The notes under the pieces were generated by a model that did no database searches, was not told the origin of the DNA, and saw only the letters and a list, made by a program, of their open reading frames with translations. A stretch of DNA of 64,000 nt. It comes from Argentina anserina. Its lineage: Eukaryota > Streptophyta > Magnoliopsida > Rosales > Rosaceae. The stretch spans positions 12,896,001-12,960,000 of the forward strand of contig NC_065877.1 in assembly GCF_933775445.1 (NCBI RefSeq), read 5' to 3'. Made by a program: the position numbers and the translations under genes. Below, piece by piece: positions 15,521 through 29,068 of the stretch (its first letter is position 1; every line of letters begins with the position of its first letter).

Positions 15521-18500
15521 GCAACATATATCTGATAAATTACTTATCATTTTTAAGTTCCATGTTGCATGTTGTGACTTGTGAATATAGCAATTATGGG
15601 ATCCTCATTTAAAGTCATATATGAATATATATCTACAGGTTTATGTAGCTTATGTGCATCACTTTAGTTAGTACTGTCACAGGAAATTTGATGTTAAAAT
15701 GCTGTCTTGACTCTTGAGTGGATCATCGACGATTGCCTTTCCATACCACCAAAATTACTAATATTTGGGGCGAGCAATATATATGTGTTACAATTATTTC
15801 CTTTTCTTCCCAGCAGTAAATGAATAATAGATAACAATTGTGGCAGAAATAGCAGTATCAGTTGGTTCAAAAGAAGGGTTTTGGTCTCCATCCTCTTGGC
15901 TCTTCGTTAAATGGCTGCTTGAATTTTATGAAGGGCATGGCTACTGTTTCTGTTTCTCATATTTTTAGAGAAGCCAATACAACTGCACTCTCTTGCTAAG
16001 GAAAGCATGAGCCATGAGAAGGGCTTAGTGGGTTTTGACTCTTCTTCTGTTCATGCCTCCCATAATCTTGCTGCTGTAACTAGAGCTAGAAGGTTGCTTG
16101 CTTTTCTAGTTTTTCTTTGTGTTTGGGCTCTGTTGGGCCTCCTCTGTAACAAAAAAACAAGAAGAAATTGCACTATCAGGCACTCTTGGACCTGAGGAGG
16201 CACCCCACAATGCGCAATCTCATCCATCTTTAGGGCCTCATTAACTACTCCAAGCAAGAGTCTGTTGTTTGCACAGATGCAGAAGCATCTGAGTTTAAGG
16301 ATCATCGGCTTTTAATTCTTGTGTGAGATTGGACATGGATCCATAGGGTCTGTCTCGTCACAAATGTGGAGACCAGTATGAACCCCTGTTGAATTTGACT
16401 CACTCTGGGAATAAAGTCTTCCTTTCACACAATTGTAGTTTGTAGATAATTGCAGATGCATCCACATAATCAGTTTTCCTTATCTTCTTGGGAATACATG
16501 CTACTGACTTTTTCTTCTTCTTTTTGTTACAAAGAGACCTAAAATCAGAATATCAGAAGGCAAGTTATCCCCCAGGGGCTTACACCAACTCTTCTATATT
16601 TAGTGTGAACTGTGTGATAATCCACAATATTTACACCAACTTCATGCTCAATACTTCTCTTAGCCATCGAGTCTGCAACCATATCACATTATAGACAATA
16701 CGACTGAACCCCTCTTTGCAGCAAAGCAGGGAACCAAGAGGCTGAAGATTGAAACTGTTCCTAACATATATAGGTTGCCAAAATGGCTAAATCAGACTCA
16801 ACTTCTACATTAATAGTACAACACTCCGAAAGCCAAACCAAATCAAGATAGCCCCAAGTTTCAACATCCAAAACTTTTCCGGCCTAACCCAAGGCTTAAC
16901 ATTCATCAACACACCCTAGTCCTACGGTCTTACTTAAGATTAAAGTGAAAATTCTTCATCCATTGAACATCGGAATTCATAAGCACACAGTCAGCTTCAT
17001 GTTGACCAATTTCTGAGCTAGCAAGCCAAATCTAATGACATATATAATTTCTTGGTAATAGTTAACAAAAATATAACTTTAAAAAACGACTTGCTGTATC
17101 TTACAAGTTGGTGAACAAGCATTTTTATAATTGAACATGCTGGGTAGTTCTATTTATATATAATACATATGCTACAGCCTACATGCAGTTGATCATTGGA
17201 ATCTTAATATCCCTTAGTTAGAAAATTTTGATGACATAAATCAATGATTAAGGAACAGTGAGCAAGGAATAAGCTTTGCTTTGGTCCCAATCAAAGGCCA
17301 GTGCAGAATATTCCCTATTACCACCTAGCTTTCTCACCATACAGCATGTCAGATTTTGCGAATAAAAATCTTCTGCATTTCATTCCAAATTTTCAACTTC
17401 CAAGTGGTCAGCTCCGGTAGAATAAATATGTAACTAGCTAGAACAAAGAAAATTCTAATGCAGTAAAAACAGCATAACAATGAAAACATCGAAACCGAAC
17501 AGTCGGTTCAATGAAACTTTTAACTGCACACACATCAGCTACAAAGTTCAGGTTATGAAGAACATGTTTAGAAAAAGAATACAATAATTAACAGATAATT
17601 TTTGGAAAATTAAATTCTCCAAAATGCAAGTCTTTGCGGAATATCAGAATATGTGTAGAAAATTTGCTAGGTTGTCGAAAAGACATAAATCTTCCCCATG
17701 AGGCCATGTCTGATTGAGGCTTTCATAAACTGCCTCGGATACGATTGGAGATGCTGCTTCCTTCTTGTTTGACCTTTCGGGAACTTAGTAGGATATAGAA
17801 AATAGCAGCAAGTAATGTAATGTGATAGTAGAGACTAACTAGATCGATCGAGAGTGTGATTGGCATCCCATTGACATTAAATTTTCGTTTTTTGTGTGCT
17901 AAATGTGACACTCAAAATTATATTTGCATTTAGTGATCCCATTAAAATTTCCAAACGTGCCCCATTGTAATGAGTTGGTCTACTATGTATTACGGAGTAT
18001 ATATTTGTTCTTAATCAATGATCTAATTGAACTAAAATAGTCGACTTTTCTTGTATGTATTGTTTTTCTATTAGGATAATACTTATATCTCTATATATAC
18101 CTCTTATATTTGAGAAAAATACAATAAAGCATTCAATAAATCTTATTTTCTACTAACGCGAGTCTGCTTTCGCAATCTTAAAATGTCACAAACATGTGAG
18201 TGAACGATTTACTTACGCTCAGTCTCTACTCATATCTCATTATAATTCCTCATTGCACCTCCGTGAGACAACATATTGAGAATGGAAATTTTGACTAGAT
18301 ATTTCTTTGGCACTGTGCTTTAGAGCTGTTCAATCCACAGCTATGTTCAAACGTATAAAGACTCAAACTTTCAGAACCGTCACAATCTACACCATGGAGG
18401 CATGGACCCTTCTTTCAACAATTTAGTGTAAGGCTGTCACATAGATTGAACTAAATGCTTTGTGTCCTGTCAAGCTCTAGTTTGTTTTGTTGCCAATTTA

Positions 18501-18690
18501 CATGTGAAATAATGTGTTTGACTCTGTTGCTAATTTGTAGCAGCTGGCTGAGTTGGTGATGTAAAACTGCAACTTGACAATCACATAATTATCCTAAAGT
18601 AACTAGGAATCATCCAACGTCGAGCCAATTACAACATGGATCAGGAAAACTATTTTCCTAGATGTTCAATAAAAAAGTGTATTTACTATT
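15521..18690. other. 3' flank of WVD2-like gene and intergenic sequence
   Basis: The first 100-150 bases are probably 3'UTR. Beyond that no gene was recognised. A 62-codon ORF at 16007-16195 (+) contains one hydrophobic segment (LLAFLVFLCVWALLGLLC), but I cannot match it to a family and rate it as probably non-coding. The remainder is AT-rich and featureless to the eye. Confidence 0.45.
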
Positions 18691-18704
18691 GAATTAGGAA
18701 TTCA

Positions 18705-19170
18705 TTGTTAGGACAACAAGAATGTCAAAATTACTAATGTATTAAGAATATCTATTACAATTCTAATTCCATGAGGAATAGTTTTTATGGGAGGCATCCT
18801 TATAACTAGAACTAATATAAATAGAGGTTTGGATTCCCTGCTATCACTACGATTTACAAGCAATTGATTATGCCCATTCAGAAGCTTAAGTTTGGTGATC
18901 AGTAGAAGACAACAACCTCGACTCATTCTTCAAGAACTCGCAGCAAGCAATGACAACATCAATGGATATCAATGGTATGTTTTTGCACTATGATAATTTG
19001 TATAAAGAGCATGACTAATGTATTTTTAGTTTACAGGTGACACTTTGATAAACTTGGGTCATTAACTAGTAAAATTGTTTCTTTATCTTTGGCTTTTAAC
19101 CTTGCGCTCGTGTGTTCTGTAATCTGTTTCCTTTCTTGATAGGCACGGGTTGAACAACATGTAGAAGACA
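18705..19170 (+). mobile_element. Possible LTR / leader fragment of a copia-type retroelement
   Basis: The stretch begins TGTTAGGACAACAAGAATG and has a TATA-like TAATATAAATAGAGG near 18818. It reaches a short ATG reading frame near 18950 (MTTSMDING) interrupted by an intron-like GGTATGTTT...TTGATAG gap. This layout (LTR promoter, leader, first codons of gag) is typical of small retroelement remnants. No matching second LTR and no target duplication were found, so the call is weak. Confidence 0.3.
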
Positions 19171-20587
19171 CAGCTTTCTGTTAACCTTCCTTGCTTTGGA
19201 TAGAAGTATAAATTTTCAATATCAGAATATTGCATACGTAAATATCACAAGTCATTCGACATAAGCCACAGTTAATGAAATAACTACATCACTCGAGAAG
19301 AAATTTCAGGCATGAAAATGATGCAATCATTTAAAACTAACGGCTCGTCAATTAAATTAGGTTGTTAACATACATCTTGCAACCAACATAAAGACTAAGC
19401 ATATTCCAAAACAACTTGTCATGTACGTGTAAATGAAAATACGGAAATAACGTTATAACAAAGACAAGAACTAAACGGGACCAAGAACCCTATAAAGGTT
19501 GGTAAAAGATACTTATTTGGACAAACCAAGAACCAAAATTATTAAGTTGCTGTTAATCTATCAAGTTTACGACAGTCACCATTGAATGATAGCCAACACG
19601 ATCATAAAATGATGGTAGTCTATCTTTACTATCCAGAAAATCTGATAAGGTAATTGAAGATGGAAGAAATAAAGCAAAAGAGACGCATCCAAAGAGATTA
19701 GATAAAGCAAAGAAATAGCTAAACATTTTTTAAGTTTTGTTTTGTTTTGTTGTCTCTCTAGGGCTTATTTTCGTTTTTCCTTTGAGTACCTTTAGCTCGT
19801 GATTTCATAGAAAATGCAAAAGAAAAGTTGGACGATTAATATTTTTCACGTGGAACTAATGTGTAATCGGTCTACTTCATAAGGATCCTCTACAGTTCTG
19901 TTCAAGTTTGATAACTTTGATTAGAAAAAACAAAAAGAGATTTAACACATAATTATCTCATATTAAAAATAATTGCTCATAGACAACAACCAAAAATTGA
20001 CCAATCGTTACTCTAATATGGACCATAATCTGACAATGAATACCAACTAATACCATGAAAGACTACCTACTGATTCCTCTATATTAAATCTTTCAACCAC
20101 CAAACCTCAACATCACCACATCTCTATATCCCCAATCAAAAAATAAAATTGGAAATCTTAGGTCTACACTCATATTTTCATATACCCTACAAACGACCAT
20201 AATAGCAAGAGAAAATACTATTCAGATCAAAAAAGAAGAGAAAATACTACATTTTGTACCCACTTCATGAAAAGTTAGCTTATTGACCCACCTCTTTTAT
20301 GTATTAGTGCATGCAAGAATATGAGTACTTTGTTGTGTTAGCATTTTAGAGGCTGCCAATTTAGGAACCAAGATGTATCCAATGGGATTCATCGCCCTCA
20401 TTTGTATTACATTATATAAAGGATGATCAAGAAAAAAGACAACCAATGATCTCATCAATCACTTGAGAAGTTTCCTTGGTGCTGAAGTTTTACGGTCTTG
20501 ATTACTCCATCTAAGCAACTCTATAGCAAATCTTTCATACTTTGTTTGGTTTCTGAAATGTATATTGTACCTTTTCAAATGAGACCT
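19171..20587. other. Intergenic, no gene recognised
   Basis: AT-rich sequence. No ORF with family features and no clear terminal repeats were noticed. Confidence 0.5.
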
Positions 20588-20595
20588 CCCATATT

Positions 20596-21476
20596 TAGGG
20601 CTGGATTGGTTGGTATACCAGTCTTAATTTTCCAATACCATATACCAACCAATATATATTTTGTATGAAAAATTCACAATTTATACCAACCAATAACGTT
20701 GGTATACCAATTTATACCATATACCAACCAATATATATTTGGTATGAAAAATTCACAATTTATACCAACCAATAACGTTGGTATACCAATTAAGTGGTAC
20801 GGTTAGTAATTGGCTTGTACCAACATATTTAAGGCCCAAAAATTTAAAAGGCCCAATCCAAATAAGTAATAACAAATAAGTGAACTAGCAATAGAATTTC
20901 AAAGTCTTATATAACTTCAACCAAATTACCAAATACAAAGTCATAAATAGAAAGTCAAAGTCCAAATATTCAAACACTTTAAAGTACTTATGAATTCTCA
21001 AAACAATTGAAAAAATAAATGTTAGGTTTAAATGTGATATATATTGACATGTTGTAAGCAGTGATGGTGCTACTGATAGGTCTAAGCATTTATACTTGGG
21101 AATTCGGTTGAATCGATTCATTCATAATTAAATAAAGAAATTGAAGACGAGAAAAAAAGTATACTTGGGAAAAAAACTCAGAGAGATTAAATTATGGTTA
21201 GTAGATTTATATAGTTTGGATTTATTTTTCAATAAATTTACAGTTGAAATTTAAAGATATATATATATATATATATATTTTAATTAAACAATTTAATATA
21301 ATATAAGTTGGTATGTACGATATACCATGGTATATGGAAAATCTATACTACCTACCATATTTTTAATATTGATACGCTATACTGTACCATATATCAAGTA
21401 TTTAGTATACCAACGTATTTAGTACGATTGGTATACGAATTGGTTGGAATGGTTTTGTATACTATTGCCACCCCTA
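20596..21476. mobile_element. Non-autonomous hAT element, 881 bp, TSD CCCATATT
   Basis: The element is flanked by a perfect 8 bp duplication, CCCATATT, at 20588-20595 and 21477-21484. Its termini are inverted: TAGGGCTGGATTGG at the left and TAGGGGTGGCAATAG when the right end is read on the minus strand. An 8 bp target duplication and TAGGGxTGG ends are hallmarks of plant hAT elements. Subterminal GGTTGGTATACCA-type motifs recur in both orientations near both ends, as expected for transposase binding. It has no transposase coding capacity. A 79 bp tandem duplication lies near the left end. Confidence 0.88.
20635..20792. repeat. 79 bp tandem duplication inside the hAT element
   Basis: Two adjacent copies (20635-20713 and 20714-20792) are nearly identical, differing at about one or two positions (TTTTGTATG versus TTTGGTATG). 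Each carries TATACCAACCAATA motifs, so the duplication doubles the subterminal motif number at this end. Confidence 0.85.
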
Positions 21477-21484
21477 CCCATATT

Positions 21485-22222
21485 GATATTTAATGCGTTT
21501 CCTAAAGGCATTGTATAGAACATGACCTATATAAGCAGCTGGGTTGTTCCTTTCTTGTTAAGCCATTATCCAGAGTAATACTATAAATTAAAAACCAATT
21601 GACAATAGATGAAGAGACTAAATGAAATTCTTGGAGAGATACTTCTAGTAAAAAGGGACAGAACAAGTTTTATTTTTACATTAGCCTTTTAGTAAAAACA
21701 TGTTGATAATTGATTCACAAGGACTGCTGATGGAAGAAGGAAGGACAACAGAACATACAACTTTTATACCAGAGGTATAAACTTAGCTGGTCTTTCAGAG
21801 GTCTGCATACATAGAGAGCAAGCAAATCCAAACAATGAAATAGTTGAGAAAAAAAATCGTATGTAATTACAGATTCATTGGAGAACAATGGATGTAATTT
21901 CTTTTTGGTTGGACCTTCCTAAATAAATGATCCTGCAAAACCAAAATGCCCTTCTGTTTTGTACATCCATCAATTCTCTGTATTATGCATCAACCTCATC
22001 ATCCTAAACTGCATTGTGTGACCAAAACTCTCTGTTCACCCAAAGTGGAACCATGATTTTTCAAAAAAAGAACAAATTACAATGAACATAGAAGGAGGAG
22101 GGAACCCATGTATTTACCATTTTATCAATTACTGTTTACATGAACATATATTTTTCTTTTTCCGTAATTTTTTTTTGGGGGGCTCGAGTAGGACTGACTG
22201 AGAGAGCATCCCATATAACTGC
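21485..22222. other. Intergenic, including probable 3'UTR of the FLA gene
   Basis: No gene was seen on either strand apart from the FLA transcript end, which on the minus strand should extend a few hundred bases below 22223. Confidence 0.45.
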
Positions 22223-24991
22223 TTCATTGGCAAGAAGAGAACTGCCCAAGAGTTCCAAGCATACTACATGCTACTTCCATCAACTTCCCTGCAATTAGGT
22301 CAAAAGATGAGGGTAAGTCAACTGGTCAAAAACCATATGCTTGTATAGAATAACACCAAAGAAGAAACCACTAGGGTTAGGCATAATTTTAATTATTGGA
22401 CTCTGAAGCCTGCCCAAACCTCACACCAAAATAAACAAATTAAGTGGTTAATTAAGTAATGCCATATAATGAAAGTCAGCTACTTAGCTGGAACCAAAAA
22501 TCAGAAAAGCAATAATACAAAGATCTGGAAATTAAATTAGCAAATCATGCCAGCCGAATATTTGGATGAGTAGCATGGAATTAATTAGGGACAGGCTGTT
22601 GTGTTGGGTAGCAGCGGCAGCATCAAATGGTTAAAAGGGGTGTGGTGGTGGTGGGGAAGAAGAAGAGAAGAATAATAATAACAGAGACCACAGCTGGGCA
22701 ACACATTTGGTTCTGAATATTAAGGGCCAGGCTTGTTTTGCTTGCTTGGCAAACTAGTGGACTCACATGGCGGTAGAGAAGGCAATCAAGGCATTAAGGG
22801 TTAAAGAGGAAACGTCATTTCATATAATTTTGGAGTCATTTCATTTCTTAAAAGCAAGGGACCCTTTCTTCTGGCCCCCCGTGACATATCAATTTTAACT
22901 TTGCACCACCGACAGTGCGACTGGGACTGCTCCATTTTCCAACCCTCCTCTCCCCCCAAGATTACAACTACAAAACATAACATTCCAATTCCAACCCAGT
23001 ATTCTAATCTGCCTCATTCCAATTCCCTGCTTAATACTATGCTGCTATTTGTGCTGTCTAAAACCCTAGTTCCAGATTTAAGACCTTAAACCCAAACCTA
23101 ATGGTTACTCAAATATGAGCACAAGTTAAAATCAACGATGACCCAACGGGTGAACTTGCTCTTAGCCAGTGCATTCACAGCTTGAATTCCCCTTGAAATC
23201 AACTAATGAGTTCATATGCACTAGTGATTAAAAATCATCAATTGACTAAGAAAGCTTGACCTTACAACCTCTAGGGCAGTTTAGCTGTCTTTCTCTAAGA
23301 TGAACATATGGCACAGCCCGAATTTGGTGAAGAATTTTCTAAAACTCCAGTAATCAATAACTAATCTCATCATTCTAATCATTTCGGTGACATATCTAGC
23401 CATGACATAATTGGCCCGAGTTTTCTAATCAGCTAAAAGCAATCCCACCCTTTAATATTAAGCCAATACCACACAATTCAACATTAGCATCAAACAGTAG
23501 TATAATTTTGGCTCTAATCTAAAGTCTAAACCTTAAAAAATGAAATGCTTTTTCATCACCAACATTTAGCTATCTTTCGTCAAGATGTTCATAGCAATTC
23601 AACCAATTAATGGAAACTGAAATGAAAATGCTTAGATGATGAAGGGATGGGAATGAGAACACACCTCTTCTGGGCTTAACTGCCGCAGCCTTAACAACCT
23701 GAGTTGTTGCTTTCTTTTCTAACTCTTCAACCGGAAACAGAACCTCATCAATGCCTTGCACCGAAATCCGACCATCAGTGTATATATCCGGGTCGAAAAG
23801 ATACGCCGACACATCACCCGACCCGAATTTCACCGACCCATCAGCCTCCTGGGCCGTAACCCGGTGAGGCAACCTCAGTGTATCATACTGCACCTTCCCA
23901 AATCTCCTCACTGAGTTGTACATACTCTCCTCCGTTTGATATTCCGGTATGATATGATAGTACACAATCTGCTCCGGCGCACCCGGCTCGCTCAACTGGT
24001 CCGTCGTCAGCTTCGCCATGGCTTCATCGTTTGGCGCCAATACTGTGAGAACATAACCCTCTGACACTAACCGACCCATCTCCGTCGCCAGTGACGTCAG
24101 GTTGACTAAGATATCGGCCATTTCGTTGTACCCGCCGTAATGCAAAAGAGTATGAATGAAGTCCTTAACCTGGCTCTCGCCGTCGAAGTGGTGGCGGGGA
24201 CCGCCGGGTCCGGGCGCCGGCGCCGGAGCTAGAGAAGGACCCGGCGCCATAGCGTCGTAAATGGGCAGAACCGGGGGAGCTCCGGCGGGTACCGCGGGTG
24301 CCGGTTTCTTGAGGCGGTGGGTTCTCGGATCCACCTCCGGAGCACCCTCCGGTATAACGGCGGAAATGGACCGGAGACTTCTTCTCCGGTTGAAGTCTTC
24401 TTGAACTGAGAGAGGAATTAGGACTCTTTCGATTCCGTGGATGAGACCGTCGGGTCGGATCACGTCGTCGGGCCGGACAACCTCGGCGGAATCCACGGCC
24501 TTGTTCCCGGAGTCTTTGCTCGACAAATGGAGATGCTCGTTTTTACAGAGGGTGCGGTGGCGACCCGAGCCGGAGTCTTGGGGCCATTGGTCGGACCCGA
24601 TACGCTTGGGGATAATGTGGAACATGAGAAGAGTCTGGAGGGACTTGAGATTGCCGGGCTCGAGCAAGAAGCGCTTGAATTCGGGGTCGAGGTGGCGATC
24701 GAGGGCCTCATTTCTCGGGGCGAAGATGGTGATGTTGTGGTGGCCGACGGCTTCCTCGAGGGTCTGGAGGAGGAGGGCCTTCTCGACGAGCTCGGCGAGC
24801 TCGGTGTAGTGGGAGTCGAGGAGGGCGACGAGGACGGAGTTGGAGTGAATCTGGGCGGAGGAGTTGGACTTGGGGGAGGTGGGTTTTGGGTTGCGGGGCA
24901 ATGCGGCGGCGGCGGCGGAGGAGAGTGAGAAGAGAGTGGAGAGGATGAAGAAGAAGGAAACGAAGGAGCTACCGTGGATGTGGGAATCCAT
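22223..24991 (-). CDS. FLA17: Fasciclin-like arabinogalactan protein, FLA15-18 group
   Basis: Secreted cell-wall/plasma-membrane adhesion-type glycoprotein. There are two exons on the minus strand: 24991-23665 and 22287-22223, separated by a 1377 bp intron (phase 1, GT at 23664, AG at 22288), giving 463 aa. Exon 2 was not obvious from ORFs. It restores the conserved family end GKLMEVACSMLGTLGQ followed by FSSCQ, in place of the read-through tail after PRRG. Residues 1-26 form a signal peptide. FAS1 domain 1 lies at about 47-195 and FAS1 domain 2 at about 275-422 (LTVLAPNDEA, YYHIIPE). Between them, about 230-266, is a Pro/Ala region (APGPSLAPAPAPGPGG) that fits arabinogalactan hydroxyproline glycosylation. 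No C-terminal GPI-type hydrophobic tail is seen, in agreement with this FLA subgroup. The GC content of exon 1 is high compared with its surroundings. Confidence 0.92.
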
Positions 24992-25249
24992 GGCGCTCTA
25001 GAGAGGGAGTTTCAAGTCAAAACTGAAATGGGGTATTGGTGTTTGGTTTGGTGGAGAAGGGTTCTGAGATGGACACGCAGACAAGAGAGAGAGGAGGAGG
25101 AAGAACTGAAGAAGAAGAAGAAGAAGGAGAAGGGTATGAAGAGAGAGAGGGAAAGAGTAATGGTGGTGAGGTTAAAAGAAGGTAGAAAAGGTTGAGTGAT
25201 GACTTCATTGTTTTGGACAGGCTGGAGGAGGAGGGGACCACACGGAGAC

Positions 25250-27509
25250 TTCCTCTCGCCAGCGACTCACCACCACCCGATTCAGCGGCTTCGGCTTCAA
25301 TGAAGTGGTGCTTCTCTAGCTACCTACCCATTGTATTAGCTAGAGTACAAGCTAGACCGCGACTCCGCACGTACCGAACATCGTTTTATTGCTTTATTTT
25401 AGCCTAGTTTGGTACCGTCTTACATAAAAAAACAATTTAGGTCGATTTTTAAAATTTATATTATTTAATAATTTTAATTAAAAAAATCAATTTTTATAGA
25501 ATTTATAGATCACCCACAACAGGTTTTAAGTTCTTTTTAAAATGTATTTTTACTCAAAACTCAATAAATATTAATATTTTTCTGTAAATTCTCAAATTAC
25601 ATCCTTATTTATAATAATTCTCAATATGTTAAAACAAAATCTTATCATTTTTGTCTTTGGTCATATCTACAACAGTTTTGTTAAGAATTTATCAAATAAT
25701 TTATTTATTAACAACACTTGTGAAAGTAAGATTACCAAACACAAACTTATTTTAATTTAAAGTTGATTTTTTTATAGTACAGTAGACCTAGATTTTTTTA
25801 AAGTCGCATCAATATCAAACTTGTCTTTTGTGGTGTGGAAAGAATTGAAATGAATTTCACTTTGGATTATTGTAATTTTTCAAGTTCAGAGTAAAAACAT
25901 AAATTGATGTTAAGAGTTAAATTAAATGAATATCACTTTGGATTACTAAATTAATGTCAGCCTTGATCAAAAAAAAAATTGATGTTACCTCAACTTACAA
26001 TTTTACAGAGTTGTACGTATCAAAAAAATATTTGGAGAGTTGTAATGTGCATGCGTGTCGCACATTAAATATAACATCACTATCCTCAACTCTATCCCCC
26101 TTATCAATGAAACATTCCTAAAAGATAAAAGCTTTATTGATAATGAACTATGGACTTAATTTCTCATCATCATTAACCTTTAACATAAATCATAGAAAAC
26201 TCATTGCTAGGTCGTGCCTATCTGAGTATTTGGTTATAGAGAATTTTGAAATTATTTTAGATTTATATAATTAAGGGTTTATACTTAATGTCTTTTCTTA
26301 TATTCAACAATTTCATTGATAGAAACTTGAGGATTGTCACACCACAACCCATATTTTGTAATAAAAAAAAAGAGAGTACAAATTATAAATAAATAACTAA
26401 AATAATGATCGTATATTTTCTAATTTAACTACGTAACCATGATACTTTTTCTAATAATTATATTAAAAAAATGATCCCCTCAGGAGATGATTTCTCCCTA
26501 CAAAAAATCTGAGTATTCAAAAGCATTCTAAGATTTGAGTGTACCAATACTGTAATATCTCTTTCTCGCTATGGAATTAGTCGATGACATGACAATTACT
26601 AAAATAATTTCACCAACTAAAAATCTCTAGTTTGAGTAATCAACCTGCTAACATACGTGTCTTTAGGTGAAATAACATGTGGTCGAAAACCAAATGATTG
26701 CTTTTATATAAAGTAACAGTTACAAAAATGTTCAAATAATTAATTCACACGTACGCTAGACAAATTACATACGAGTTTGTACTAACGAAGCTACAACAAC
26801 CACTGAGATGTTAACCCAAGTTTTCGGACAGTAGAATTACCATCTTCATAGTAATAAAAAAAGGCTACATAATAATTCTCCGATATCACCACATTCACCT
26901 TCATCGGTTGGTCGACTAGGGTAAAAGGTTACTACTACATTTAAGCATTCATTACTTGCTTTTCTTTTGCATATTCACCATAATGACTATATTGTTCCTT
27001 CTTTCTTTCTTTGATATTCTTACCTTCTTTCTCTCCATATCAAATGAACTCTCTTTTTCCTTTTTATGCAAAGAACAGTTGGGTACGTATGCTTTGATAA
27101 TAGTATACGCGAGGAAAAAGAAAAAGACAAAGACAAAGGAAAATAAACTAATCATGCGAGTAGGCGGGAAAGATAATTTGAGCCGAACAGCTTAGACGGC
27201 TCAAGCGGCTATAAGAGGAGCTGTCGGTGTCCTTGAGAGAACAAAATCACAAAAAATGCCCTCAGTTCTGTTCTACGCTAAGCTACCAAATCCCCCGCTC
27301 GACGTCACTCGGAAGCGCGCGTGAAGGAAGCCAGACGGCGACGTTTTGTCCACTGGCAGATTGCTTGTCAGCCTCAGCTGTCCAAAATTCCAATGTCTCC
27401 AACTATTATACAAATCAATACAAGCATAAAGGTTTCCTTCACACATGTGTCAGTTTTGATTTCTTTTCTTAGTAAAACAAATATTATTTGGGTTTCTCAT
27501 ATTTGATAT
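25250..27509. other. AT-rich intergenic region
   Basis: After the CT-rich leader of the FLA gene (about 24992-25240 on the minus strand), no coding gene was recognised. The phrase ATCACTTTGGATTA and its neighbourhood occur twice (about 25855 and 25930). A GC-richer island at 27180-27380 contains GCGCGCG-type sequence, but no interpretable element ends. Confidence 0.45.
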
Positions 27510-27517
27510 GCTATAAT

Positions 27518-28214
27518 CAATGTTCTAAAACTCGGTCAACTCGGCCGAGTACTCGGTATTCGGCTGTTTACTGAGGTGATTTTGACCTACTCAGTGCCTT
27601 TACTCGGCGAGAAGAAAATCGGCCGAGTACTTGGTCCAACTCGGCCAACTCGGGTCCAAATCGGTCAACTCGGTTAGAAAAAAACACAAGATTTTAGAGT
27701 TGTTTCAGATCTTCCTTGTGAAAGGGTTGGAGAGGAGTCAGGAGTGGATGGTGGTTTAGAGCCTAGGAGAGGTCCTAGAATCCAAGAAATTAGGGAACTT
27801 GATGAGGATGATTTTATATCCGATGATGAAGAGGAAATAGATGACTTGAGTTTTGATTTTGAGTAGGATTCGGAGGGAGTACAAGATGGATATAGAGAAG
27901 AAGAATTTGAGGCATAGTTACATATGCTTGGGATTGTTTGCAAGAATTTAATTTGGTTTTTTTATTACTTATGTTATTGTAATGGACTAATGGTTGTTTT
28001 TATTTTTTAGACATTATCATCTCTTAAATATTGTAATATTTTATGAACTATTTTTATTATTTTGGACATTATATATTAAATTATATATTTTAATAATAAT
28101 AATAAAATCAGAAATTAGAATCCGAGTAATCCCCGAGTACTCGGCCGAGTACTCCTCTACTCGCTACTTACCGGTCGGCCGACCGACTACCGAGTAACGA
28201 GTTTTAAAACCTTG
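27518..28214 (+). mobile_element. Non-autonomous hAT element, 697 bp, ACTCGG-type subterminal repeats, TSD GCTATAAT
   Basis: Flanked by a perfect 8 bp duplication GCTATAAT (27510-27517 and 28215-28222). The left end is CAATGTTCTAAAACTCGG; the right end on the minus strand is CAAGGTTTTAAAACTCG. Dense repeats of ACTCGGCCGAGTACTCGG fill the first 160 bases and recur in the last 80. In the middle (27780-27918, +) a reading frame gives RELDEDDFISDDEEEIDDL, one stop, then DSEGVQDGYREEEFEA and a stop. This is the acidic C-terminal tail of a hAT-type transposase. The rest of the transposase is missing, so the copy would depend on an enzyme supplied elsewhere. Confidence 0.88.
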
Positions 28215-28362
28215 GCTATAATTACATGGACTATGCAAGTCAATATTTTAAACTTAATTATTGTGCCATGGTGTTAGAACTTCAATTAGCTTTGAAATAA
28301 TTTACTTTGGTAAAAACATCATACTTTTTGCTGCACTAATATGAAGTGGTTTGCTACTAAAC

Positions 28363-29068
28363 TAGGCCTGAGATTTTAGATTTGAGAACTGTTTAGAATT
28401 ATCAGAACCGCACTGAAAATAGTCGATTCAATTAAAAAAAAACTAACCCTAGAGGAACTGTACCGAAACAACTAATTCGATTCGATTCTGGTTCCTATTT
28501 TTGAAAATAATTTTGGAACCGTTAGAACCGAGTATTCACAACTATATAAAAAAACCCTTAAAAGAAACATATTTTGTCACCGCATCCCGCATCACTTTCT
28601 TTTATTTACTTCTTAGACTCCTACTAATCACTATATAAACTGAAAAAAAAAAACTAAATTAGCTTTGTCTTACGCTCTAACTTCTTCTATTATTTTATTA
28701 CTCCCTATAATCCAAATTATCCTAGGTTTGCAGTCTCTCTCTCTCTCTCTCTCAATTATTTTTGAAATAATTGAGTATGTTAATTGTTGATCATTGAGTG
28801 ATTGTACTAAAGAGATTGTTGACGTTTTGTATTTGCATTTTGAAATTGGTATTTTATATGGTTATTGTTTAAGGCTTGGAGATAAATATATATTACTATA
28901 AACTTTTGGAACCATAAAAACCCGGAAACCGACCCAATATTTGTGATTCGATTCGATTCCGGTTCTGAAAGAAAATGGTGTTAAATCCGAACATTTTTTC
29001 TTTTTCGATTTCGGTTCCGGTTCCGGTTCCCGAAAAAAATCAGTATTTTAGAACCGGTCCCAAGCCTA
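28363..29068. mobile_element. Non-autonomous hAT element, GGTTCCGG-type repeats, TSD TACTAAAC
   Basis: The 8 bp duplication TACTAAAC lies at 28355-28362 and 29069-29076. The left end is TAGGCCTGAGATTTTAGA, and the right end on the minus strand is TAGGCTTGGGACCGGTTC. Subterminal motifs GAACCG / CGGTTCCGG occur at both ends. It carries no transposase. Its right half was later copied in tandem (next entry). Confidence 0.82.

Noticed and set aside
16007..16195. 62-codon ORF with one hydrophobic segment, considered as a small secreted or signalling peptide
   Set aside because: No known peptide motif (CLE, CEP, PIP, IDA) fits, and the hydrophobic segment is internal; too little evidence to call a gene.
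24437..24928. 163-codon ORF on the plus strand opposite the FLA gene
   Set aside because: It is the antisense shadow of the GC-rich FLA exon 1; the sequence is Gly/Glu/Val low complexity with no domain.
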